DNA of 23,965 nt from a virus: positions 1 through 23,965 of the IMG/VR virus record IMGVR_UViG_3300034407_000208; one strand, written 5' to 3'. Made by a program: the position numbers and the translations under genes. A model generated the notes under the pieces. That model was not told where the DNA came from. It saw nothing but the letters and a program-made list of their open reading frames with translations, and did not search any database. Below, piece by piece: positions 1 through 8,657 of this stretch; within the stretch, counting starts at the first letter, position 1; each line of letters begins with the position of its first letter.

Positions 1-14
1 TCAACTTTCCCAGT

Positions 15-857
15 ATGTCAGGTACTTTTGATGAGTCAGATAAAGGTGTTGTGTCTGAGACTGTTGGTTCGGTAGCTGCACCTGCACAAGCTACAACACC
101 TGAAGGTCTTGGTGAAATTACTGAAGCTGCAGAAACAGGTAAGCCAGCAAAAGATGATGTACTGTCTCGTGAATTTGGTATTAATGTAGACGTATGGAAA
201 AACCTGTACGCAGAACCGGATAAGATTGAAACATCCTACAGTGGTAGGCTTGCGGTAATCTCACAAAAACTTGCCCGTCCCACGAAAGATACTAACGTAG
301 ATGCTTTGAAGTCAGAACAACAACAGCTGTTAGCTGACTTAGCTACTATGAAAGAAGCTGAACGTGCCAAAGAAGGTACTACAACACCTAGCTTTACACT
401 TGGTACTATCAGTGCCAATGTGTCCGAAATTCGTAGGGGTGCATTAACAAAGTTTGGTTTTAAAATTGGTCTCAATGACGAGCTTACGAACCTTAACGAT
501 GGTAACCAGCACCTTGCAGATGTAGCAAGTATGGAAATTTCCTACCAGCTTAACCAACGTAACCAAGGTATCAGCGATCCTAACATGGCAAATACTGCAG
601 ACGCTATTCGTACTACTGCTTTGTCCGGTTTACGATCCTATGGTAACGATATAATAAGTGACGAAACTAAGTCTGCTAAAATTACTGTGGTTCCACAGGC
701 TGCAGATTTTGCTGCCGCTACAGAGCAAGGGCAGTATTCTCCCGGTCAAGTAGTACAAACAACTAATCCAAATACTAATGAAGCAATGTACGTTGTGTAC
801 ACAGGAGTACCAGATTACAAAACGGGTATGCCCTTTATTGTACTATCAGGCGGGTAA
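15..857 (+). CDS. Late-module protein, possibly virion-associated; 5' end uncertain
   Basis: I do not recognise this protein. From the ATG at 15 it has 280 residues. The first 50 or so are Ser/Thr/Ala/Glu-rich and low in complexity; the middle (about 50-150) is charged and probably helical, and the C-terminal 60 residues look like a small beta domain ending in Leu-Ser-Gly-Gly. The reading frame stays open to the left window edge, and the 14 bases before the ATG show no Shine-Dalgarno sequence, so the real start may lie outside the window. It ends 8 bp before the 1127-residue gene on the same strand, which suggests co-transcription. Its position beside a very large protein at the end of the rightward module suggests an internal virion or ejection protein. 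That role rests on context only. Confidence 0.72.
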   Translation: MSGTFDESDKGVVSETVGSVAAPAQATTPEGLGEITEAAETGKPAKDDVLSREFGINVDVWKNLYAEPDKIETSYSGRLAVISQKLARPTKDTNVDALKSEQQQLLADLATMKEAERAKEGTTTPSFTLGTISANVSEIRRGALTKFGFKIGLNDELTNLNDGNQHLADVASMEISYQLNQRNQGISDPNMANTADAIRTTALSGLRSYGNDIISDETKSAKITVVPQAADFAAATEQGQYSPGQVVQTTNPNTNEAMYVVYTGVPDYKTGMPFIVLSGG

Positions 858-865
858 TATAAGCA

Positions 866-3800
866 ATGACTGACAAAGCAAGCGTACTAGACTTTCTTGG
901 TGGTTATACCCCTGACGAGGAAGAACAGACAACAGCTACACCAGTAGAAGCCCCTGTACCTACGGGGGTTAACTCTACAAGTGTTATGGACTTTCTTGGT
1001 TCGTCTTCTGAAGACACTACCGCTATAGTAAAACCAGATCAAGATGCCGATTTGACTGCACCTCCACAAGAGTTGGGTGACACCGATTGGTTGATCCCAC
1101 GTGCAGATGATCCCAATGATCCGTACATAGCACCTGTGTATGAGTATAAGCAAGGTGAACGTCTGGCTGGTGTGAATGATGACATAGCACAGATGGACGA
1201 ATACATTGCTACACTAAGCGAGGAAGAACGTCAAGAGTTTGAGGCTACCGTATCAGATTCTATTGCTTCTGGTAATGGTATACGTGACGCTAACTTTATG
1301 GATGTGGCAATGTCTAAGCTTCCTACAAGTTGGTTGCTAGGCATGGGTAACTTCTTTCAAAAAGCTGGTGCAGTTACAACTGACGGTATGGAATCTGCCT
1401 TTGCAAGTTTAAATGATCTAAGTCCATCTGCCTTTGAAACACTTGCAAGTGCCGTTACACTTGGTAGGTACAAGATAGATGATCCATCTGAGTTAGCTGA
1501 CTTTATCGCAGATGGTGCAGGTGCCGCAGGTGAGTTCCTAGAAACAGTACCTGCACTTGGTCATGTCCAAGGTGCAATTAACACTGCCGTATCTACAGGT
1601 TCTAAAATATCTGCTACTGGTCTGTCTCGTCAAGCTATTCGGGAAGCTAAAGACCTTGCAGTTGCACAGCGTAACAACCCTGCAGGTGCAAGACTTGCAA
1701 CCATGCTTAACATTGATGAAGCACAGGCACGTGCTGCAGATGTAGCTGCAAAGAACCGTGATATTTCCGATCAACTTATACTAGATTTTGAGAATACCAC
1801 AGGTAAGACTATATCTGTGCAAAAAGGTGACAACCTAGAGCTTGATCCCGATCTTGCTAGGCAAGCTGGACTTGAGACAGCTGAAGAAATCACGGAACGT
1901 GATGGTGGCTTGTTTGATTTGAACTTGGGTGACGATGTAATTACATCACCCATTCTTAAACCAGAAAAGTTTGATGGTATTGTTGCTATTGCATCTGACT
2001 ACAAGAAACAATTTCCAGATGATTGGGATAATACAAAGCCCGTCATAGATAACTTGTATGAGTTAACCGTTAATAAAAAACTTATACCCGGTCAAACTTT
2101 ACTTGACGAGTTGAATAACTACGGACTGTCTTTTGAAGACTACGTATTGACAGTAGTAAGCGGTGGTTCACAAGCGGGTAAAACACTTAGTAAATTGTCT
2201 CAAATTAAAAGAGCAAAGCCTAAGAGTGTAGCTGAAGCTGATGCAGCCAAACGTGCGGCACGTGATGCAAATGAGTTTCGTAAGTTTGTAATGCGTGTAG
2301 AAAATGTACGTAGGGGTGGACTTGTTTCACAGATTGCTACTGCATCCCGTAACCTTATGTCCGGTGGTATACGTGCGCCTATGGAGAGCTTAGGTAACGT
2401 AATGGATGATGCCATATATGAAGCTGCAGATGCAGGTATTATGGCAGGTGGCAAGAGATTATTTGCTCGTGAAAACTGGCAAGATAGCTTTGCCAATATG
2501 CGTTACATGTTCTCTCGTCCTGATCTAGCCCAAGGGTACGGTGATTTAATACTTGAACAACCTGAGATGGCTAAACAACTTGATGCAATGTATAATAACA
2601 TCAATGAAATACAAGCTCTTACAGGTAGAGGTAGTGGCGGTGCAGTAGATAAAGTACTGTCTGAAGCTGAAGATGCAGTAAGTTTTCTTAACGGACCTAA
2701 CCGTTGGCAAGAATACTTAATACGGCGTGGTCAGTACTTTGGTGAGCTTGAAAGACTTGTTCGGCGTGAATACAAACTTGACTTGATTGACGTGTTGAAC
2801 GATGGCAAGTTAAAAGACTTGCTAAATGATGCTTCGTCAGTCAAACCGGAAGGTGCGCCAAGCTTTACTGCATTGGTAGATGAAGCCGTTACGAAGGCAC
2901 TAGATGTGACCTACGCTAAACAGCCAGAAATACCTGTGTTTCGTAGTACATCACAGTTTATTGTACGTAATGGATTGACCGTAGCAATTCCATTCCCAAG
3001 GTTTATGTTTAACAGCATGGAACTTATGGGTCAGTATGCAGGTGGTGCATCTATTCCCCTAACACGTAAGATGTCTAGCCTTGTTACTGGTGGACGTGTA
3101 GGTGGTGGACCACTAACAGCTAAAGATAGGCAGCGCATCACACGTAACATGATGGGCATGGCTGCTGTAGGTGCAGCATACTACATGCGTAGTGCAGATG
3201 ATGCTCCTGCAGACTTTGAACAAATCTCTGTAGGTGAAGATGCACAAGTAGATACTACAGCTGTGTATCCTATGGCTCAATTCTTGTATCTTGGTGAACA
3301 AGCGAAGCGTATTAACAACGGTACATTTGAAGAGCGTTTTGATGCCCAAGAGTTTTTAGAACTATTCACAGGTAGTAACTTCCGTACAGGTGTAGGTAAC
3401 TCCGTACTTGAAGAGGTTGCACAACTAGCAGATGCTACTGACTTGACTTCCGGTGAGGCATCTGGACGTTTGATTGGTAGGACACTTGGTAATTGGCTGG
3501 GTACATGGGCAGTACCATTGGGTCAGATTATTGATGCAGAACGTGCAACAGGTGTACGTGGTACAGAGTTTAAGGACGTGTCTACTGACCCTACCCTAAG
3601 CTTTGGTGGTACACTTGGAAAAGAAGTGACCCGTAGTCTAAAGCAACGTGGTATTGGTGTGTCTCCTGCCGAAGAAGCTGCGGCACCACGTCAAGAATAC
3701 CCATTCTATTCTGAGGGCAAAGAACGGTTGTACCCTTGGATGAAGTTTGGTGGTCTTACTATCACGGATAAGCCTGACGATGAAGGTGAATACCTCAAGC

Positions 3801-4249
3801 GTCTTGGCTTTAACTGGAGAGACTTTGGTAGTCGTAGTAAAGTACCTAGTATTAAACGCTTTGAACAAAGTATGGTCAATGGTTACATGCCTACCTTGGT
3901 TGAGATTGCTAAAGATCAAGAAGTACGGTTACGTAAAGAGTACTCAGAGTCTAGTGACAAGGTTAGAAACACATTCACAGAAGATGAGTTTGTAAGTAAC
4001 AAGCTACGCCCACTCGTATCGGCAAGGTTACGTAAGTTTAAGTCCAAGATACGTGACGGTGCAATTGCACAGGGTGATGACTATGCCAAGGCAATGACCA
4101 AGTACCGCCGTGTAACACCTGAGTATCGTAGGTTGGCTACCACGGACTTTGTGGATAGGTACGGTAAAGCACCTGACCCCCTTGATGCAGGTGACTTGAA
4201 CACCTTAATAGGTATAGCGGGTGCATATAGAGACGCATACAGTCAATAA
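866..4249 (+). CDS. Large (1127 aa) putative internal virion / DNA-ejection protein
   Basis: This is the largest gene in the window and the last of the rightward module. It is probably a structural protein of the T7 gp15/gp16 internal-core type, judged by size, position and composition, not by a recognised domain. The N-terminus holds a duplicated short motif, Ser-Val-Leu/Met-Asp-Phe-Leu-Gly, at residues 6-12 and 39-45, within an acidic Thr/Pro-rich stretch. The body is mainly helical and charged. A short Gly/Ala/Met-rich hydrophobic stretch near residue 765 could touch a membrane. No lytic transglycosylase signature was seen. The last 150 residues are very basic (many Arg-Lys pairs), compatible with DNA contact. 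The gene is followed within a few bases by a strong hairpin terminator. Confidence 0.8.
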   Translation: MTDKASVLDFLGGYTPDEEEQTTATPVEAPVPTGVNSTSVMDFLGSSSEDTTAIVKPDQDADLTAPPQELGDTDWLIPRADDPNDPYIAPVYEYKQGERLAGVNDDIAQMDEYIATLSEEERQEFEATVSDSIASGNGIRDANFMDVAMSKLPTSWLLGMGNFFQKAGAVTTDGMESAFASLNDLSPSAFETLASAVTLGRYKIDDPSELADFIADGAGAAGEFLETVPALGHVQGAINTAVSTGSKISATGLSRQAIREAKDLAVAQRNNPAGARLATMLNIDEAQARAADVAAKNRDISDQLILDFENTTGKTISVQKGDNLELDPDLARQAGLETAEEITERDGGLFDLNLGDDVITSPILKPEKFDGIVAIASDYKKQFPDDWDNTKPVIDNLYELTVNKKLIPGQTLLDELNNYGLSFEDYVLTVVSGGSQAGKTLSKLSQIKRAKPKSVAEADAAKRAARDANEFRKFVMRVENVRRGGLVSQIATASRNLMSGGIRAPMESLGNVMDDAIYEAADAGIMAGGKRLFARENWQDSFANMRYMFSRPDLAQGYGDLILEQPEMAKQLDAMYNNINEIQALTGRGSGGAVDKVLSEAEDAVSFLNGPNRWQEYLIRRGQYFGELERLVRREYKLDLIDVLNDGKLKDLLNDASSVKPEGAPSFTALVDEAVTKALDVTYAKQPEIPVFRSTSQFIVRNGLTVAIPFPRFMFNSMELMGQYAGGASIPLTRKMSSLVTGGRVGGGPLTAKDRQRITRNMMGMAAVGAAYYMRSADDAPADFEQISVGEDAQVDTTAVYPMAQFLYLGEQAKRINNGTFEERFDAQEFLELFTGSNFRTGVGNSVLEEVAQLADATDLTSGEASGRLIGRTLGNWLGTWAVPLGQIIDAERATGVRGTEFKDVSTDPTLSFGGTLGKEVTRSLKQRGIGVSPAEEAAAPRQEYPFYSEGKERLYPWMKFGGLTITDKPDDEGEYLKRLGFNWRDFGSRSKVPSIKRFEQSMVNGYMPTLVEIAKDQEVRLRKEYSESSDKVRNTFTEDEFVSNKLRPLVSARLRKFKSKIRDGAIAQGDDYAKAMTKYRRVTPEYRRLATTDFVDRYGKAPDPLDAGDLNTLIGIAGAYRDAYSQ

Positions 4250-4251
4250 CA

Positions 4252-4283
4252 AAAGAGGGGGCAATTAAGCCCCCTTTATTTTT
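4252..4283. terminator. Intrinsic terminator at the convergent junction, possibly bidirectional
   Basis: A perfect six-base GC stem, GGGGGC at 4257-4262 and GCCCCC at 4269-4274, encloses an AATTAA loop. It is followed on the + strand by a T-rich run (TTTATTTTT). On the - strand the stem is followed by TCTTTTGTTATT. It sits immediately after the late + strand gene and before the end of the leftward operon, so it can stop transcription arriving from either side. Confidence 0.88.
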
Positions 4284-4305
4284 GTCTATAGCTAACTTCG
4301 TTACA

Positions 4306-4635
4306 CTAGCGTGTGTCGCCACTACCACCAATTGTACCCTGTTCTTTTCGCTTCGACAGTTTCATCTCATTCTGACTGGCAATCATGCCTAGAGTAAGGT
4401 TGAGGTCAGTAGCAAGTGCAGCACAGTACCACAACACATCACCGATCTCACTGGCAATCTGTTCTCGCCAGTCATCTGGCCTATTGTCAGGCCCATCACG
4501 TACAAGCTTCTTTACTTTGTTGGCTACCTCACCTGCTTCACCTGCAAGTCCTAGTGCAGGGTACAGTATACGATGCTCATCTGGATAGATGGCAGTTTTG
4601 GATGCACTACGTTGATAGGAATTAAAATCAGACAT
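4306..4635 (-). CDS. mazG: MazG-like nucleotide pyrophosphohydrolase
   Basis: MazG-family enzymes hydrolyse NTPs or dNTPs to monophosphates plus pyrophosphate and bind Mg2+ through acidic residues on two helices. Here the first helix carries GEAGEV (E33, E36) and the second EIGDVLWY (E63, D66), which is the family signature, in a compact protein of 109 residues. I chose the ATG at 4635 because AAAGGAG lies just upstream; a longer frame begins at 4683 but would run deep into the preceding gene. The gene overlaps that gene by 8 bp. It is the last gene of the leftward operon, and the tail of about 30 residues after the fold is Gly/Lys-rich. In marine phages MazG is often grouped with RNR and ThyX, as here. 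Whether the substrate is dNTP or ppGpp cannot be told from sequence. Confidence 0.88.
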   Translation of the reverse strand: MSDFNSYQRSASKTAIYPDEHRILYPALGLAGEAGEVANKVKKLVRDGPDNRPDDWREQIASEIGDVLWYCAALATDLNLTLGMIASQNEMKLSKRKEQGTIGGSGDTR

Positions 4636-4879
4636 GCTGTACTTCTCCTTTAAAAATTGTTCTGCCTCTTGTTTTAGACTCATACTTCTTTACCCAGTTT
4701 AAATTGTCATAGTAAGCTTTATTGTAGCCCCTATTCCACTCACGGTACTGCATAGTATCCAGAGGATACGGGTTAACATGGTCACCTCTCTTAAAACTAT
4801 TGTAACCCATTGTCTGCTGTACCCTTAGAGGTGCATCATATTTACCTAATCCACGTTGTTCTCTTGTACGATTTTTCAT
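4628..4879 (-). CDS. Small basic protein, possible RMF/CrpP-like
   Basis: This is an 83-residue basic, Tyr/Arg/Asn-rich protein with a good ribosome site (GAGGAG upstream of ATG 4879). Residues about 35-60 carry a VNPYP segment followed by an EWNRGYNKAYYDN helix. That arrangement recalls ribosome modulation factor and the related small CrpP-type proteins, which have a CPY/NPY element followed by a W-x-x-G-x-x-x-A helix. The resemblance is from memory and short. If correct, the protein could bind ribosomes; otherwise it is an unassigned phage protein. It overlaps the start of the MazG gene by 8 bp, so the two are probably translationally coupled. Confidence 0.7.
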   Translation of the reverse strand: MKNRTREQRGLGKYDAPLRVQQTMGYNSFKRGDHVNPYPLDTMQYREWNRGYNKAYYDNLNWVKKYESKTRGRTIFKGEVQHV

Positions 4880-4891
4880 AAGTGTTACTCC

Positions 4892-5329
4892 TCATGCTAC
4901 GTTGATTAACTCTGCCTCTTTGTATGGCACGTGGTAGAACTGTTCACCTGCGTAGATGTTTCGTCCTCGTGCCTCACGTAGTTTGTCGTCCGTTAGTAGG
5001 CTACTGTCAATGCACCATGCCTTAGTCATGTCGCCACTGAAGATGTAAAACTTCAGATTGTTGCCGTGCTTTGACAGTAGTTTCTTTTTGCGTTCAGGTA
5101 TGCGTATCTCTGCCCAGTTAGTAGGCCAGTCACCTTTCCATGCAGTCTTTACTTCCGCTTCGCTGTAGTGTTTCTCACCTAGCTTCTCTGTCACTACGTC
5201 AGCATCATAGGATTCAGTACTGTCTACCAGTATATGACCATCCTTGAGTAGGTGATTGATTAGTGTATCCTTAGCTACACCATCGTACTTGCCATAAAGA
5301 TTCTTTGAGAAAGGTTTTCTGTACGCCAT
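4892..5329 (-). CDS. Putative PD-(D/E)XK-type nuclease, unassigned
   Basis: The 145-residue protein begins at ATG 5329 with CGGAG upstream. I do not recognise a named family with certainty. The N-terminal half shows a helix with LINHLLKDGH, an acidic turn (D42, D44) and then E57-A-E59-V-K61, which fits the acidic plus E-x-K core of restriction-endonuclease-like folds. The second half has a beta-rich segment (FYIFSGDMTKAWCID) and a Tyr/Phe-rich C-terminus. Other nucleases in this operon make a nuclease plausible, but EVK motifs also arise by chance. It lies between a small acidic protein and the RMF-like protein. Confidence 0.78.
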   Translation of the reverse strand: MAYRKPFSKNLYGKYDGVAKDTLINHLLKDGHILVDSTESYDADVVTEKLGEKHYSEAEVKTAWKGDWPTNWAEIRIPERKKKLLSKHGNNLKFYIFSGDMTKAWCIDSSLLTDDKLREARGRNIYAGEQFYHVPYKEAELINVA

Positions 5330-5334
5330 TGGAG

Positions 5335-5544
5335 TTACTCCGATTCTGGTTGTTCTGTTTCCGTTGTAAGTGACTGCTTCAATGCAGCCACCAGAGACTC
5401 CGACATACTACGTAAGCCTTGCAACTTGTAGTTCATGTCGGTTTGAATACGATTGTTGTATTGTATCTCTTGGAGTAATTTGTTTTGTTCCTCTGTGAAG
5501 TCATCAGTTTCATATTCTACATCATCAAGCGTCAGTTTTGCCAT
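5335..5544 (-). CDS. Small acidic coiled-coil protein
   Basis: A 69-residue acidic protein beginning MAKLTLDDVEYETDD, then a long helix (residues 16-58) with Gln/Leu heptad-like spacing and a Thr/Glu-rich tail. This layout is common among small phage proteins of unknown function (DUF6447-like in my memory, unverified). AGAGGAG precedes ATG 5544. The start overlaps the glutaredoxin gene end by 20 bp. It may be an oligomerising accessory protein; no activity can be assigned. Confidence 0.75.
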   Translation of the reverse strand: MAKLTLDDVEYETDDFTEEQNKLLQEIQYNNRIQTDMNYKLQGLRSMSESLVAALKQSLTTETEQPESE

Positions 5545-5776
5545 GTTCGATCTCCTCTAAGTGTCGTTTTAATTCAGTATAACCACCAATATAGTTCCCT
5601 TGATTGTCGAATATCTGTGGAACGGTAGTATACCCCGCCTTCTTAATCAATGTCAACAGCCATTTACTACTTGGATCATCTAAAGTATAGTAAGTGTACT
5701 GTTTATTTGCACCCTGCAATAGTGCTTTTGCACTATCACAGAAGTTGCATTGTGTCCTTCCTAGTATGACCCACAT
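5525..5776 (-). CDS. grx: Glutaredoxin
   Basis: The 83-residue protein has the thioredoxin fold of glutaredoxins: an N-terminal beta strand, the redox-active C10-N-F-C13, the cis-proline loop TVPQIF (about 52-57) and the C-terminal GGYTEL motif that binds glutathione. It follows the RNR gene with a one-base TAATG overlap, so it is probably translated by coupling. The likely role is to re-reduce the C-terminal cysteine pair of the adjacent ribonucleotide reductase during dNTP synthesis. The active site CNFC differs from the common CPYC, which is normal for phage members. Confidence 0.93.
   Translation of the reverse strand: MWVILGRTQCNFCDSAKALLQGANKQYTYYTLDDPSSKWLLTLIKKAGYTTVPQIFDNQGNYIGGYTELKRHLEEIEHGKTDA
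5627..5656 (-). promoter_or_regulatory. Possible internal promoter within glutaredoxin gene
   Basis: On the - strand TTGACA (5651-5656), 18 bp, TATACT (5627-5632), five of six. It lies inside coding sequence upstream of the small genes and MazG. It could supply these last genes or be chance. Confidence 0.35.
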
Positions 5777-7677
5777 TACACTAGGTCTACTATTTCACAA
5801 CTGTCACCGGAGCAAGCCATTGTCTGCATAGACACTGTGTTGTCTTCGTTTTCGTATTCATTAAGAAGTTCCCAATCAATGCTGGTCGGCATCTTGGCAA
5901 GCATCTCTTCGTACTCTTCCTTTGTGCAGTCCTGATACGGTGCTTGCTGGTAAGTATGATCTGAGTGTGGCAAGAATGACACACCTGACATCTCATCAAA
6001 GTGTTTGTACACAAATGCACCCACTTCCATCCACTCACCGTCACGTACTGAGATAGTCACGGATGGCTTATGTTCGCACCAGTGGCGCTGGTAGGTCAAC
6101 CACAGCTGAAGCTGCTCTACGGCTGTCATATCGTTGCGTGTGACTGCCTGTGTAGGTGACATAACAGGGAAGCTAAACACCACAGTGGAGTCAGGCTTCA
6201 TAACACAAGGCTCATTAGGAATACCTTGGTCAATCATGAAGTTTGTCAGAGGGTCTTTGTTATCGCCACGGACAGTCCGAATATAATAGGGGCTGTGACG
6301 AGCATGAATACCAGAAGCAGAGTCAACCAACTGTGATACCGTACCGGAAGGTTTAACGCAGCTGATACTAGCAGAAGCAGGGATGCCAAGCAGGTCAGCC
6401 CACTCAGCGTTAGTAGCGACAGCGATAGAACGTAAATGCTCAAGGGTCTTATCCAATCCTTTGTTAGAGTTTGTCATTAGTGGGTTGTCCATAATACCAG
6501 TCATAGACACACCAAGCAACCGCTCTTCTGCGGTGTTGTTCTGCCATACCTTACGTAGGTAGGGGAACTTAATCATGGTAGACTGGATCGTACCCAAGAT
6601 AGTAGCCAGTTTAACCTTACGCTCAAGGTCTACCAATGTATCCGTTGCTCGTACAACACACTCCGTTAAGTTACAAAACTGATATGGGCGTAAAATGATT
6701 TCAGAACAAGGGTTTGTACCGAACTCATAGTTAGGATCACGCCTACCAAACTTGGCTGCTTGCTTCTTGGATGCTTCACGATTGAAGATACCTCGTTCAC
6801 CGGACTTTGATTCAACCAGTGACAGCCATTCACGCATGAATGTTTCCATGTCTGGCTTCTCTGTGTACGCTACGGAGTTGTTAGCCAAGGCACGATGCCC
6901 AGCTGTCTCCCACCACTGACCTGACTTAGCATGACGCATACGGTCATCTGACAAGTTAGACAGTGAGATCATAGCGGAGCGGCGCACACCACCAACAACA
7001 ACGATCTGACCAATGAAGCACATCAAGTCGTGACATTCCATAGAGGATAGCTTACGTCCTTGTGCAGCCTTGAATGTAGACACAGCGAAGTTAAATAACT
7101 CTACAAGAGGTGCTGGGCCAGATGCCCTACCGCCGAATGTTTTTAGTCTTGCACCTGCAGGACGAACCTGTGACACATCCCACTTAGGGATTTCACCAGC
7201 CCATAGGAGAGCAAGAACTTGACGGAACCCTTTAGCCCAACCTTCCTTACTGTCCTTAACGACAACGACAGATTCACTCTGGAACAACTCTGGCACTTCT
7301 GGAAGCTTGCTGATGAACTGACGCTCTACACTGAACCCTACGCCAGTGCCACAGAGAAGGATGTACATAGCCTCATCGAATGATTTGGGGTCATCGACAG
7401 GCAAGTAACTACAGTTGTATCCTGCAGTGTTGTCACGGTCTAGGGCTGGCCCTGCAGTCATCATAGCTCTCATAGATGGCATGATCTCTTGACCAAGGAT
7501 AGCTTGCTCAATGCTGTCAATATAACTATTCTCTACTTTAACTGCACGGCGTACTACATTATCCATGTAGCGGCCTACTGTTTCACCCCATGACTCACGC
7601 CCCTTGCCATCAAAGTACTTAGCGTAACGTGACTTGTGGATGAATGCTTGATAGTCTGTTGGTAATTGATTACTCAT
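5776..7677 (-). CDS. nrdJ: Class II adenosylcobalamin-dependent ribonucleotide reductase
   Basis: This enzyme reduces ribonucleotides to deoxyribonucleotides using a thiyl radical made with coenzyme B12. The 633 residues match the monomeric RTPR type of class II: PSMRAMMTAGPAL then GYNCSY (C89, substrate-reducing cysteine), NPCSEI (C324, the radical cysteine, and E326), the partner C335 in QFCNLTE, the phosphate-binding SCVKPSGT near 440 and a C-terminal C622-x4-C627 pair that carries reducing equivalents. It is shorter than the bacterial prototype of about 739 residues. No separate small (R2) subunit is encoded nearby, as expected for class II. A CGGAG site precedes ATG 7677. The enzyme depends on cobalamin made or imported by the host. 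Glutaredoxin follows directly. Confidence 0.96.
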   Translation of the reverse strand: MSNQLPTDYQAFIHKSRYAKYFDGKGRESWGETVGRYMDNVVRRAVKVENSYIDSIEQAILGQEIMPSMRAMMTAGPALDRDNTAGYNCSYLPVDDPKSFDEAMYILLCGTGVGFSVERQFISKLPEVPELFQSESVVVVKDSKEGWAKGFRQVLALLWAGEIPKWDVSQVRPAGARLKTFGGRASGPAPLVELFNFAVSTFKAAQGRKLSSMECHDLMCFIGQIVVVGGVRRSAMISLSNLSDDRMRHAKSGQWWETAGHRALANNSVAYTEKPDMETFMREWLSLVESKSGERGIFNREASKKQAAKFGRRDPNYEFGTNPCSEIILRPYQFCNLTECVVRATDTLVDLERKVKLATILGTIQSTMIKFPYLRKVWQNNTAEERLLGVSMTGIMDNPLMTNSNKGLDKTLEHLRSIAVATNAEWADLLGIPASASISCVKPSGTVSQLVDSASGIHARHSPYYIRTVRGDNKDPLTNFMIDQGIPNEPCVMKPDSTVVFSFPVMSPTQAVTRNDMTAVEQLQLWLTYQRHWCEHKPSVTISVRDGEWMEVGAFVYKHFDEMSGVSFLPHSDHTYQQAPYQDCTKEEYEEMLAKMPTSIDWELLNEYENEDNTVSMQTMACSGDSCEIVDLV

Positions 7678-7683
7678 ATTACA

Positions 7684-7842
7684 TTACTCCGATATTGTTT
7701 TTACTGTTTTAATGTTCCACCCATCTACGTCAAAGATAAGCTCGTGTAGTACACTCTCTACTTCTTCAGTAACGGCTCCGTCCGTTGGCATTGGATAGTC
7801 TTCTTCATCTATGTCAAGTGTGAGGAATACTTTAACTATCAT
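7684..7842 (-). CDS. Small acidic protein (52 aa) upstream of RNR
   Basis: This short gene starts at ATG 7840-7842 with GAGGAG six bases upstream and ends with TAA at 7684-7686, leaving 6 bp before the RNR start. The protein begins MIVKVFLTLD and is acidic, with a beta-alpha-beta feel (strand, a negatively charged middle, helix EEVESVLHELIF, then a GWNIKTVKTI strand). I do not recognise it. Its strong ribosome site, tight packing and lack of any other reading of this interval argue that it is real. A link with RNR is suggested by position only. Confidence 0.75.
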   Translation of the reverse strand: MIVKVFLTLDIDEEDYPMPTDGAVTEEVESVLHELIFDVDGWNIKTVKTISE

Positions 7843-7859
7843 ATCAGTACTCCTCAGTA

Positions 7860-8198
7860 TTAAAAGTTAACACGTATGACATTTTCTTCTACCTCTTTAA
7901 TCTTTGGTACAATTTCTTCTTCTACTTCTTCATACGAAGTGTCTTCCGCTATGTTTGATAATATGGTACGTACACTTTCGTGTTCCTCTAACGCTGGTAT
8001 TGCAGCACACACAAGCTGCGATAGCTTCATGAGACTGTAGTGATCTTCGTCTGACATGTTGTTCTCTCCAGTTGTAACGCTGCCTACTAACAACTCCCCT
8101 GTCCAATTACCCTGTTCATCTAGGAACGGAGACAAACGAATGATGTAATCATTGGCGTCAAAGTCTACGAACACGGGAAGGTTTTCATCCTCATTCAT
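7860..8198 (-). CDS. Unassigned acidic protein (112 aa)
   Basis: A 112-residue acidic protein of no recognised family. The first 45 residues look like beta strands (FVDFDANDYIIRLSPFLD, GELLVGSV), the middle is a helix with Cys-Ala-Ala and the last third is rich in Glu (EEVEEEIVPKIKEVEE), probably an acidic helix. AAAAGGAG lies upstream of ATG 8198, and the start overlaps the endonuclease I stop by 3 bp, so the two are coupled. The acidic C-terminus could mimic nucleic acid or bind a basic partner, but that is speculation. Confidence 0.78.
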   Translation of the reverse strand: MNEDENLPVFVDFDANDYIIRLSPFLDEQGNWTGELLVGSVTTGENNMSDEDHYSLMKLSQLVCAAIPALEEHESVRTILSNIAEDTSYEEVEEEIVPKIKEVEENVIRVNF

Positions 8199-8656
8199 TT
8201 TTTCTGTCTCCTTTTAACTTTCTTGTACGGGCAGTGTATCAATGCCGGGTGCATGTCTTTGCCCTTCTCATGCAACCAATCTTCTGGAATGATGCGGTCA
8301 CTATATTGTATACCATTCTTTTCACACCATTGTCCATAGGTAGTTTTAGCACCCTTACTTAATTTACGTTTACTACTGGTAAATACAAATCGTATGTCCA
8401 GCTTAGGGTGCTGCTCCTTAACAGCTAAATGTTTGCGTCTGTCGTCAGCCGTAAACAACCCCTTTGTCTCAATCATGATGCCGTTACCCAGTACAAAGTC
8501 TGGAGTATAGGTACGGTACATGAGGTCTTCCCACTCTATCTTTACCTTTTCATATTTAAACTTTACTTTGTGTTCTACAAGGTATTCTTTTGTGCGAAGT
8601 TCAAGACCACTCCTATACCCATGCTTCATTGCGGCAGCAAATTGAGATGCCTTCAT
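8195..8656 (-). CDS. T7 endonuclease I-like Holliday junction resolvase
   Basis: Endonuclease I (T7 gp3) is a dimeric nuclease that resolves branched DNA and breaks host DNA. This protein has 153 residues (T7: 149). The catalytic set is visible: E19 in SGLELRTK, D53 in YTPDFVL and E63-x-K65 in GIMIETKG, matching T7 E20, D55, E65 and K67. The C-terminus is very basic (KKVKRRQKK), suitable for DNA contact. I chose ATG 8656, preceded by GGGAG and one base from the upstream stop; a longer frame starting at 8776 would overlap the exonuclease by over 100 bp. Its place beside exonuclease and SSB matches the recombination set of T7-like phages. Confidence 0.94.
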   Translation of the reverse strand: MKASQFAAAMKHGYRSGLELRTKEYLVEHKVKFKYEKVKIEWEDLMYRTYTPDFVLGNGIMIETKGLFTADDRRKHLAVKEQHPKLDIRFVFTSSKRKLSKGAKTTYGQWCEKNGIQYSDRIIPEDWLHEKGKDMHPALIHCPYKKVKRRQKK

Positions 8657-8657
8657 G

